6,664 nucleotides of DNA, taken from positions 1 through 6,664 of the forward strand of contig DMTJ01000605.1 in assembly GCA_003477185.1 (NCBI GenBank). Reading direction: 5' to 3'. The notes beneath the pieces are model-generated. The model was not told where the DNA came from. It did not search any database and was given only the letters and a program-made list of their open reading frames with translations. The translations under genes and the position numbers were made by a program. Positions 1 through 5,441 of the stretch are shown here, one piece after another (within the stretch, counting starts at the first letter, position 1; every line of letters begins with the position of its first letter). This DNA comes from Lentisphaeria bacterium. Its GTDB lineage: Bacteria > Verrucomicrobiota > Lentisphaeria > JABSQK01 > UBA12247.

Positions 1-189
1 GGCGCGGTCCACGGCCGTGTAGGCAGCAGCGTTGATCACCGCGCGTGGTAGGTAGGCGTTAATGGCGGCAGCGCAGGCGGCGGGATCAGATAGATCCACG
101 TCAACGCGTCCCAGCGTAACAACATCGCCCAATGCCTGAATCTCTTTCGCCACTTGGCCACTGTGGCCAAAAACCAGAATGTCTGTCAC
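1..189 (-). CDS. rfbD: dTDP-4-dehydrorhamnose reductase, N-terminal 63 residues (gene runs off the window)
   Basis: RfbD (RmlD) catalyses the last step of dTDP-L-rhamnose synthesis, the NAD(P)H-dependent reduction of dTDP-4-keto-L-rhamnose, in the cytoplasm. Only the first 63 codons are present and the frame stays open to base 1. Visible are the Rossmann nucleotide-binding loop GHSGQVA at residues 8-14, and the strand-plus-loop [11 protein letters not shown] at about residues 51-61, which is diagnostic of this short-chain reductase family. The catalytic YxxxK pair lies beyond the edge. I chose the GTG at 189-187 because it overlaps the rfbB stop as GTGA and gives the normal N-terminus '[12 protein letters not shown]'. 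No other start fits and no strong ribosome binding site precedes it, so translation is probably coupled to rfbB. The symbol is secure from the motifs and from the rfbC-rfbB-rfbD order. Confidence 0.92.
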   Translation of the reverse strand, partial: MTDILVFGHSGQVAKEIQALGDVVTLGRVDVDLSDPAACAAAINAYLPRAVINAAAYTAVDRA

Positions 190-1247
190 TGTCCGACTTT
201 CTTGTCCGTCCCCAGCCGCTTTCCCACGCCATTGCGTGCCAGCAGCGGGGACCACCAGTCCTCGTTTTCAAGGTACCAGCTTACGGTACGCTCCAGTCCC
301 TCTTCAACTGTGACCGAGGGGCGCCACCCCAATTCGTCACGGATGCGGCTGGGGTTGATCGCATAGCGCGCGTCATGGCCGGGGCGGTCGGTGACAAAGG
401 TGATCAGATCGGCGTATGTGCCGGTATCGCGCGAGCGCAAGCGGTCAAGAATGCCGCAGATGGTGCGTACCAACTGCAGGTTTGTGCGCTCGTTCTCGCC
501 GCCGATGTTATAACTGCGCCCCAGCGCCCCCTTGGTGGCCACCAAGAGCAGCGCTTCGGCGTGATCTTCGACGTAAAGCCAATCGCGGATATTGCTGCCA
601 TCGCCATAAATCGGCACCGCCTGCCCGGCCAGCGCGTTTAGAATAACCAACGGGATCAGCTTTTCTGGAAAGTGGTAAGGCCCGTAATTGTTGGAACAAT
701 TGCTCAGCACCACGGGCAGACCGTAAGTCTCAAACCAGGCGCGCACCAGATGGTCTGACGCAGCTTTCGAGGCGGAATAGGGGTTGCGCGGGTCGTACGC
801 CGTGGCCTCGGTGAACCGCACAGCGCGGTCTGCGGGGAGCGAGCCAAACACCTCGTCCGTTGAGACATGATGAAAGCGAAACCCATCCGGCCGACCATTT
901 GCCTGCCAATACTTGCGCGCGGCTTCTAGCATATTGAACGTGCCCGTGATATTGGTATCGATAAAATCGGTAGGTCCGTCGATCGAGCGGTCGACATGGG
1001 ATTGTGCCGCCAGATGCAGCGCGATATCGGGCTGGTGCCTGGCAAAGGCCGCATCCAGCGCCGCGTGGTCGCGAATATCGACCTCTACAAAGGCGTAAGA
1101 CGGGCTGTCCGCCACCGGCGCCACATTGGCTAGATTGGCGGCATAGGTCAGCGCATCAAGGTTCACCACTTGATGCCCACGCTGCACCGCCAGCCGCACC
1201 ACGGCCGAGCCGATAAACCCCGCCCCGCCTGTGACCAGTAGCTTCAT
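186..1247 (-). CDS. rfbB: dTDP-glucose 4,6-dehydratase
   Basis: RfbB (RmlB) converts dTDP-glucose to dTDP-4-keto-6-deoxyglucose using tightly bound NAD+, the second step of dTDP-L-rhamnose synthesis. The 353 residues match the usual family length. The extended short-chain dehydrogenase fold shows TGGAGFIG at 6-13 for NAD binding, Asp31 for the adenosine ribose, [11 protein letters not shown] at 78-88, the dehydratase signature STDEVFG at 129-135 (Thr130, Asp131, Glu132), and the catalytic Tyr157-x3-Lys161. Further along are NCSNNYGP and the C-terminal VSWYLEN..WW typical of RfbB. All catalytic residues are intact. The ATG at 1247 lies 3 bases after the rfbC stop and has a clear ribosome binding site inside the last rfbC codons. 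The gene overlaps rfbD by 4 bases. It could serve another dTDP-6-deoxysugar, but the neighbouring rfbC and rfbD make rhamnose by far the likeliest product. Confidence 0.97.
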   Translation of the reverse strand: MKLLVTGGAGFIGSAVVRLAVQRGHQVVNLDALTYAANLANVAPVADSPSYAFVEVDIRDHAALDAAFARHQPDIALHLAAQSHVDRSIDGPTDFIDTNITGTFNMLEAARKYWQANGRPDGFRFHHVSTDEVFGSLPADRAVRFTEATAYDPRNPYSASKAASDHLVRAWFETYGLPVVLSNCSNNYGPYHFPEKLIPLVILNALAGQAVPIYGDGSNIRDWLYVEDHAEALLLVATKGALGRSYNIGGENERTNLQLVRTICGILDRLRSRDTGTYADLITFVTDRPGHDARYAINPSRIRDELGWRPSVTVEEGLERTVSWYLENEDWWSPLLARNGVGKRLGTDKKVGQ

Positions 1248-1250
1248 CTC

Positions 1251-1814
1251 TTATTCCTCAAAGGTGCATGGGCTGTTAAAATCGGCCAGCAGCGGAGCGC
1301 TGGCGTCTTTCTCGCTAAGCACCGGCGCGGCGGTGAGGGGCCATGCGATGCCAATATCCGAGTCATCCCAGCGCAGCGCGCCCTCGGTTTCCGGCGCGTA
1401 ATAATCGCTACATTTGTAAATAATCTCGCTGTCCGGCTCGAGCGTGGCAAAGCCATGAGCAAACCCCACCGGGATATACAGCTGCGCACCATTCTCGGCA
1501 CTAAGGGTAAAGCCCGCCCAGCGCCCGTACGTCGGGCTGCCACGCCGAATATCGACCGCCACATCAAAAATGGCCCCCCTCCCGCAGCGCACCAGTTTGG
1601 CCTGCGCGTGGGGAGGCACCTGAAAATGCAGCCCCCGAACCGTGCCCACAGCCGCAGACAGCGAGTGATTGTCCTGCACGAAAACAGCCTCAATCCCCAG
1701 ATTGGCATAGGCCAGCTGGCTGTAGGTTTCGGAAAAGAACCCTCGGTGATCCCCAAATCGACTAGGGAGGATCCTAATTACATCAGGCAGCGCGGTTCGA
1801 AAAATCTCGGTCAC
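1251..1814 (-). CDS. rfbC: dTDP-4-dehydrorhamnose 3,5-epimerase
   Basis: RfbC (RmlC) epimerises dTDP-4-keto-6-deoxyglucose at C3 and C5 to give dTDP-4-keto-L-rhamnose, the substrate of RfbD. The protein is 187 residues, the usual size for this cupin-fold dimeric enzyme. Diagnostic segments are GDHRGFFSETY at 21-31, QDNHS at 47-51, VRGLHFQ at 59-65, and the stretch around IPVGFAHGF at 114-122. The residues reported as catalytic or active-site in Salmonella RmlC (His63, Tyr133, Asp170) fall at exactly those numbers here, so the enzyme should be active. The start is a GTG at 1814-1812 whose last two bases form part of the upstream glycosyltransferase stop (GTGA). A weak AAAGG lies 10 bases before it. 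Translational coupling to the preceding gene is therefore likely. Three bases separate it from rfbB. Confidence 0.97.
   Translation of the reverse strand: MTEIFRTALPDVIRILPSRFGDHRGFFSETYSQLAYANLGIEAVFVQDNHSLSAAVGTVRGLHFQVPPHAQAKLVRCGRGAIFDVAVDIRRGSPTYGRWAGFTLSAENGAQLYIPVGFAHGFATLEPDSEIIYKCSDYYAPETEGALRWDDSDIGIAWPLTAAPVLSEKDASAPLLADFNSPCTFEE
1254..1259 (-). promoter_or_regulatory. Ribosome binding site of rfbB
   Basis: The minus strand reads GAGGAA at 1259-1254, six bases before the rfbB ATG. It lies within the final codons of rfbC (Phe-Glu-Glu-stop). This is the strongest Shine-Dalgarno match I found in the window and it fixes the rfbB start. Confidence 0.75.
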
Positions 1815-2593
1815 GGATTCTTTGCCTTTGTTTGTTGCGAAAGCCTGGTACGTATCCTCTTGGAGTGAAATTGCGACAGCATAGCAAAGGCCACGCTGTC
1901 GCGAAATCGTGGATACATCCGCCGCGGCTCACGCAGGAGCCGGTAGAGCCATTCAATGCCCCATCGACGCATACAATACGGTGCGCGCGATGCGCCTCCA
2001 GATAGGAAATCAAGGATAGCGCCGCCGTTGACGATAAGCGTGCTACGCGTGGCAATCTGACTATCCTGAGCCAGGTGCCGCGCGACGCGTTCCTGTTTCG
2101 GCATTCCCATGGCTAACACGACCAAATCAGGGTTTTCGCGGCGAACATGTTCGACATACATTTCTTCAGGATGGAACCCATTCAGCGTTGAGATATGCTC
2201 GAACGCCATTGCGCGCAGCCGTTGAGCGGCTAGACTCAAATTAGGATCTTGTGTGCCTATAAGTGCCAGTTTCCAACTTCTTGGGACTTGCTGGAGTAGG
2301 CACGGAATGAAGTCAGTTCCATTGAGGTTGAGACCCGGTTTAGCTCCGGCCCGCTGCATGATCATTGCCATTCCCGTACCATCGCGAAGCAGCTGGTGCG
2401 ACTGCATCAAGTCGTTGAAAAAGTCCGGTTCTCTTGTCGAGCGCATCACCGCATGAGCGTTGACGAACGACAGGACCCGAATGCCCTCGTGCCGAGTTGT
2501 GATGGTTTCGATAAGGTCTTCGACCTGTGCCGCATCATCGCATAGCGTCTGCTTGACAATCAACTGCGCGGCGATTTCATCGAATTTTTTCAT
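1811..2593 (-). CDS. WecG/TagA/CpsF family glycosyltransferase (GT26)
   Basis: This 260-residue protein belongs to the family whose members (Escherichia coli WecG, TagA of teichoic acid synthesis, xanthan GumM) transfer a sugar from a nucleotide donor to a polyprenyl-diphosphate-linked acceptor at the cytoplasmic membrane face. Numbered from the chosen ATG, it shows FVNAHA at 43-48, RDGTG at 70-74 (whose Asp aligns with the proposed catalytic base of TagA), NGTDF at 91-95, MGMPKQE at 162-168, and a C-terminal block from NGGAILDFLSGG to RRWGIEWLYRLLREPRR at about 189-225. A basic tail follows, as in relatives where it aids membrane attachment. The frame is open upstream to 2659, but that part overlaps the glycosyltransferase before it. 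I prefer ATG 2593, one base after that gene's stop, with GGTGA 8 bases upstream. Donor and linkage cannot be read from the sequence. Confidence 0.92.
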   Translation of the reverse strand: MKKFDEIAAQLIVKQTLCDDAAQVEDLIETITTRHEGIRVLSFVNAHAVMRSTREPDFFNDLMQSHQLLRDGTGMAMIMQRAGAKPGLNLNGTDFIPCLLQQVPRSWKLALIGTQDPNLSLAAQRLRAMAFEHISTLNGFHPEEMYVEHVRRENPDLVVLAMGMPKQERVARHLAQDSQIATRSTLIVNGGAILDFLSGGASRAPYCMRRWGIEWLYRLLREPRRMYPRFRDSVAFAMLSQFHSKRIRTRLSQQTKAKNP

Positions 2594-2594
2594 T

Positions 2595-3578
2595 TTAGTT
2601 GTCACCACGAAAGAAATGGCCAAGGTTTCGGCCATAGACATAGAAGGGCAGCAGCGCACTCATGACGGCGCGGTTGAACTGGGTCTTGACGTTCTTAGCG
2701 ATGAAATAGCGCAGGGAATTGTATTTCATGTACGCCACGCGGGGCTGGAAGCCCGCGCCACTGCCCCAGCCCAGCTTGTGCACGATTGGCGTGGTCTGGA
2801 GCGTTTCGACCCGAAAGCCTAGGTTTTTCGCTTGTATGCAAAGGTCTTCGTCTTCACCATAAAGAAAGATCTTTGGGTCGAACCCGCCGGACTGATGCAG
2901 AAAATCAGGTGAAAGCACCATCGCAGCGCCGGCAACCCAATCGACAGAGTTCACTTCTCCGGTTGCCGCTGTGGCTAGTGAGCGGGAATCGTCGAGATCA
3001 AGTGGTGGCTTGCCGTGGTTAGTCAAAAAATTGCGCGAGAACGGTATGCATTGCATCAGGGCTTTGATCGGGGCAAATTCCATCAATGTCTTGGCGATGT
3101 CCCGAAACCCCAGCAGCAACATAAGCCATCGATGCCAGGCCGAGGGAAGAAAGGCATAGGTCTGCGGCGCGCCGTCGGGGTAAACTAACGGGAGGCCGAT
3201 TACCCCCGTATTGGGACTGTTCGAAAGATGCTCGAGTGCTGGCGAAAAACTGTCCGCGACCAGCCAAGCATCGGCATTCAGCAAGACAAACGCCTTGGCT
3301 GCCAGGGAGTTCAGCACGAGGTTGTTTCCAGGCCCAAAGCCAAGATTCTTGCTGAGCAAGTGCACGGTGAGCCAGCCGAATTCTTGGGAAAGCCGTTGCA
3401 TGATCGCTGGGGTGTTGTCGGTTGACGCGTTGTCCACGACGTGAACTTGCGCGCGGCCCGCCGCCAGCAGCGGGAAATGAGCCGCCAACGAGCGGACGCA
3501 GACCTCAATGTCGGCCGCTGAATTATAGGTGACTACCGTGACAACGGCGTCTGGAAGGGCGGTTGTCTGTTTCACCAT
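2595..3578 (-). CDS. Glycosyltransferase family 2, rhamnosyltransferase-like
   Basis: This inverting GT-A enzyme probably adds a sugar from a nucleotide donor to the growing repeat unit on the cytoplasmic side. The 327 residues carry the GT2 landmarks in order: the N-terminal strand VVTYNS at 15-20, VDNASTDNT at 48-56, NLGFGPGNN at 78-86, the DXD-equivalent LLNADAW at 99-105, and the acceptor-side block WVAGAAMVLSP at 214-224 leading to GFDPKIFLYGEDEDL at 232-246, where the ED pair supplies the likely catalytic base. The NLGFG..NN and GEDEDL combination is typical of WbbL-like rhamnosyltransferases. The downstream rfb genes make dTDP-rhamnose a reasonable donor, but that is inference. No clear transmembrane segment is seen. 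The ATG lies inside the end of the preceding sulfotransferase (7-base overlap), with only a weak ribosome binding site, so coupling is likely. Confidence 0.93.
   Translation of the reverse strand: MVKQTTALPDAVVTVVTYNSAADIEVCVRSLAAHFPLLAAGRAQVHVVDNASTDNTPAIMQRLSQEFGWLTVHLLSKNLGFGPGNNLVLNSLAAKAFVLLNADAWLVADSFSPALEHLSNSPNTGVIGLPLVYPDGAPQTYAFLPSAWHRWLMLLLGFRDIAKTLMEFAPIKALMQCIPFSRNFLTNHGKPPLDLDDSRSLATAATGEVNSVDWVAGAAMVLSPDFLHQSGGFDPKIFLYGEDEDLCIQAKNLGFRVETLQTTPIVHKLGWGSGAGFQPRVAYMKYNSLRYFIAKNVKTQFNRAVMSALLPFYVYGRNLGHFFRGDN
2602..2606 (-). promoter_or_regulatory. Ribosome binding site that decides the GT26 start
   Basis: GGTGA at 2606-2602 on the minus strand is complementary to the 3' end of 16S rRNA and ends 8 bases before ATG 2593. 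It supports that start over the upstream ATGs at 2659, 2641 and 2635, which lie inside the preceding gene. Confidence 0.5.
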
Positions 3579-4393
3579 TCGGTGCCCGTCTCATAGCCGA
3601 GTTCGATCAATAGGTCTCCCGCAACCGCGCGGAAGGCATCCTTCACATCCTGATCATACAGCGTTTCCCAGTTGCGGATGCGCCCGGTTCGGAAAGTTTG
3701 GGTCTTGCCCGAACGGGCATTCGCGGCGATCGACCTGGCGTCCGCTTCGGTCAAGGGCAGGTCGATATAGTCGAAAATGTCCTTCACCACCGAAAGCTGC
3801 GCGCTGTCCGAGCCGCCTCCGCCGGAGCCGACCGCATCTTCGAATCGGATGGTGTGGGCGAACTTTGTCCAATCGGAAAAGCGCAGAATCTGGTCTCGGA
3901 TATTGCGGACGCCGTTGCGGCCTTCGATCAGCTCCAGCATGCGTGCCTTGTCATCGGGAAGGGCGGAAATCTGGTCTTTCAGCGGGTGGCCGGGCCAAGT
4001 CAGAATATAATGAATGTCCGAAATCACCGCATCGCGCGGGTCGCGGACCATGAGCAAGATCTTGTAGCCGAGATCTTCGCTCATCAACCTGGCAAGGCCT
4101 TCATCGAAATCAAAATGAGACGAGACAATCTTGCCCGAGCTGATGGGCGAGAAAAATTCTCTCGGGCGACTCCATTTCTTGGCGTTGCGACGGCCCAGCG
4201 TCGGAAGCCAAGCACGGCTCAAGGCTGGGTGAAGAACAAGGATACGTTGCAGCAGATTCGTGCCACTCTTCGGCATTGTCACCGTAAGGATGCGTGGGGC
4301 GTTCGCCGCGCTGCCGTTCAGGCGCGCAAGGATCTTTGCCGGGCTTGCACCAAAGCGTTCCAGGTCGAACAGATATTGGGGAAGTTTCTTCAT
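3572..4393 (-). CDS. Sulfotransferase, Sulfotransfer_1 type (PAPS-dependent)
   Basis: This protein should transfer sulfate from 3'-phosphoadenosine-5'-phosphosulfate to a hydroxyl or amine, here probably on the glycan made by the locus. Its 273 residues show the 5'-phosphosulfate loop MPKSGTNLL at 40-48 (Lys42 as the PAPS lysine), SSHFDF at 91-96 with His93 as the likely catalytic base, the 3'-phosphate motif RDPRDAVIS at 117-125 (Arg117 and Ser125 spaced as in cytosolic sulfotransferases), RFED followed by a glycine-rich GSGGGGS at 189-195, and the C-terminal RTGRIRNW at 235-242. That last motif matches the RKGxxGDWK signature of the PF00685 type. No signal peptide or membrane segment is seen, so it should act in the cytoplasm where PAPS is available. 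The start lies 13 bases after the preceding sulfotransferase and has a good ribosome binding site. The acceptor is unknown; a lipid or small molecule is possible. Confidence 0.93.
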   Translation of the reverse strand: MKKLPQYLFDLERFGASPAKILARLNGSAANAPRILTVTMPKSGTNLLQRILVLHPALSRAWLPTLGRRNAKKWSRPREFFSPISSGKIVSSHFDFDEGLARLMSEDLGYKILLMVRDPRDAVISDIHYILTWPGHPLKDQISALPDDKARMLELIEGRNGVRNIRDQILRFSDWTKFAHTIRFEDAVGSGGGGSDSAQLSVVKDIFDYIDLPLTEADARSIAANARSGKTQTFRTGRIRNWETLYDQDVKDAFRAVAGDLLIELGYETGTEW

Positions 4394-4399
4394 ATAATA

Positions 4400-4403
4400 C
4401 CTC
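4400..4403 (-). promoter_or_regulatory. Ribosome binding site of the Sulfotransfer_1-type gene
   Basis: GAGG at 4403-4400 on the minus strand lies 6 bases before ATG 4393, inside the 13-base gap after the upstream stop. It supports this start and independent initiation. Confidence 0.6.
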
Positions 4404-4406
4404 GAG

Positions 4407-5306
4407 TCATTCTTTGGGGGTCAGCCAGCCGGTTTTGCGCCCTATAAGTGTTTCGAGCCGAGAAATGTCTTCGGCGTATATTCCCTTCAACATGTTGCGG
4501 GTTTCTGGATTTAGGATCGGCTTACCAGCCGAATTGGCTGCGCGCAAAGCACGCCGCGCAATACGGCCCAATTGCGACGGCAGGATGCGGCGCAACAAAT
4601 TAGTGAACGCATTGGGTCCAATCAAGCGGGCTAGCAGGACAGACCTAGGCGCGCCCGACACATTCGACTCTAACTCGGTTCTGAACTCTTGCCTTCCGTC
4701 AAGTCCGACAAAAAGGCATATGTCGCGAAGTACTGAACCCGGGTCACGCCGAAAGTCGTCGAACAAAACAATCATCGTCCGCCCTGGGCCAAGCGCCGCC
4801 TGAAAGGCCATGATTGCATCGGCGTAATAACCACTTTCGGCATAAAGCCAAATGTCCGAATATCCGGCAGCCTTTCGGTTTGCCTCGGCGCCTAGCGCAT
4901 CCTCGAAGGACATTGTCTCGCGGCCCTCGCCGACGAGGTGGGTATACTGCGAGAAAACCTTTTCTTCTGGCCGACGCAAGATGAATACGATTTTCACACT
5001 AGGCAGTTCGCGTTCGATCGCAGCGGCCGAGGCATGATGGAACAGGTAGGACGGCGAAACATCCACCGCGATCTGTCCTGGCCGCTTGTCCGCGAAATGA
5101 GCGAAATAAGTGTCCAGCGTATCGGGTATTTCGGCCAAGACCGCTGCGTCACCTGGACCATTAGTGGTTCCTTCGAAGAAGGGACGGCTGAAATAATGCA
5201 ACTCTTTGCGCTTGGGCAGGAAAAAATCGGGTCTCTGTCGCAGCATGTCGTAAAGTGCGGTCGTTCCCGCCTTCGATGCCCCTCCGACGATTAGATCAAC
5301 GCTCAT
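4407..5306 (-). CDS. Sulfotransferase, heparan-sulfate-sulfotransferase-like (PAPS-dependent)
   Basis: This second PAPS-dependent sulfotransferase comes from a different branch than its neighbour and resembles the N-/3-O-heparan sulfate enzymes. The 299 residues show the 5'-phosphosulfate loop GGASKAGTTALYDML at 8-22 (Lys12), KRKELHYFSR at 32-41, where the Glu after Lys34 is the candidate general base by analogy with heparan sulfotransferases, DVSPSYLF at 82-89, the 3'-phosphate motif LRRPEEKVFSQY at 110-121 (Arg111 and Ser119), ESGYYAD at 157-163, and NVSGAPRS at 215-222. These are the ordered landmarks of the family, and all are intact. No signal peptide is visible, unlike the Golgi enzymes, so action in the cytoplasm on a lipid-linked or nucleotide-linked sugar is expected. 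The ATG at 5306 has only a poor ribosome binding site and a hairpin just upstream. The substrate cannot be deduced. Confidence 0.93.
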   Translation of the reverse strand: MSVDLIVGGASKAGTTALYDMLRQRPDFFLPKRKELHYFSRPFFEGTTNGPGDAAVLAEIPDTLDTYFAHFADKRPGQIAVDVSPSYLFHHASAAAIERELPSVKIVFILRRPEEKVFSQYTHLVGEGRETMSFEDALGAEANRKAAGYSDIWLYAESGYYADAIMAFQAALGPGRTMIVLFDDFRRDPGSVLRDICLFVGLDGRQEFRTELESNVSGAPRSVLLARLIGPNAFTNLLRRILPSQLGRIARRALRAANSAGKPILNPETRNMLKGIYAEDISRLETLIGRKTGWLTPKE

Positions 5307-5353
5307 GTGCCAAATCTTCGATTGCTATTGCCGGGCTAATCGGATCGATACGC

Positions 5354-5382
5354 TGTTTTCGGGTCTCAAATCTGGGTGTCAA
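5354..5382 (-). promoter_or_regulatory. Possible sigma-70 promoter ahead of the sulfotransferase operon
   Basis: A perfect TTGACA lies at 5382-5377 on the minus strand, 70 bases before the sulfotransferase ATG. At the standard 17-base spacing the -10 position reads AAAACA, a poor match to TATAAT. Alphaproteobacterial promoters tolerate weak -10 boxes, but one matching hexamer is thin evidence. Confidence 0.2.
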
Positions 5383-5395
5383 AACTTTTTCCTTC

Positions 5396-5413
5396 AAAAA
5401 AATGCGTTTCGCA
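5396..5413 (-). terminator. Weak rho-independent terminator candidate after the FrhB-like gene
   Basis: On the minus strand TGCG-AAA-CGCA (5413-5403) forms a four-base-pair hairpin directly followed by seven T (5402-5396), 28 bases past the TAA of the FrhB-like gene. An alternative pairing, AATGCG at 5440-5435 with CGCATT at 5406-5401, gives a six-pair stem with a long loop ending at the same T run. Both stems are weak, so partial termination or none is possible. Confidence 0.3.
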
Positions 5414-5441
5414 GGTGCCCGTCCTTAGACCGGCCGCATTC

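Larger units (their letters stand above)
5307..5441 (-). other. 135-base intergenic region between the FrhB-like gene and the sulfotransferases
   Basis: This is the only real gap in the window. Reading the minus strand from the FrhB-like stop, it holds a short hairpin followed by seven T, then TTGACA at 5382-5377, then an imperfect hairpin (CGATTAGC at 5342-5335 with GCAATCG at 5325-5319, one bulged A, nine-base loop) that ends 12 bases before the next ATG. No convincing open reading frame lies in it. It may separate two transcription units or act as a control leader for the sulfotransferase-to-rhamnose operon. Confidence 0.6.

Noticed and set aside
132..641. 169-codon open frame on the plus strand opposite rfbB and the rfbD start
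   Set aside because: It lies antisense to genes with fully conserved catalytic motifs, has no recognisable domain, and is explained by high GC leaving few stops in the mirror frame.
1244..1756. 170-codon minus-strand frame overlapping rfbC
   Set aside because: Out of frame with rfbC, rich in Arg, Trp and Cys, and without any family motif; a shadow of rfbC.
2594..2659. Longer 282-residue form of the GT26 glycosyltransferase starting at 2659
   Set aside because: The extra 22 residues overlap the end of the GT2 gene and add nothing family-like. ATG 2593 sits one base after the GT2 stop with GGTGA well placed.
3805..3827. Glycine-rich GSGGGGS stretch in the Sulfotransfer_1-type protein as a possible linker or fusion joint
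   Set aside because: It falls after RFED, where a glycine-rich loop is usual in this family, and the 3' half keeps the C-terminal sulfotransferase motif, so no fusion is implied.
3698..4447. 249-codon open frame on the plus strand opposite the Sulfotransfer_1-type gene
   Set aside because: Long but antisense to a clear sulfotransferase. It extends across the junction with the next gene and its translation shows no known motif.
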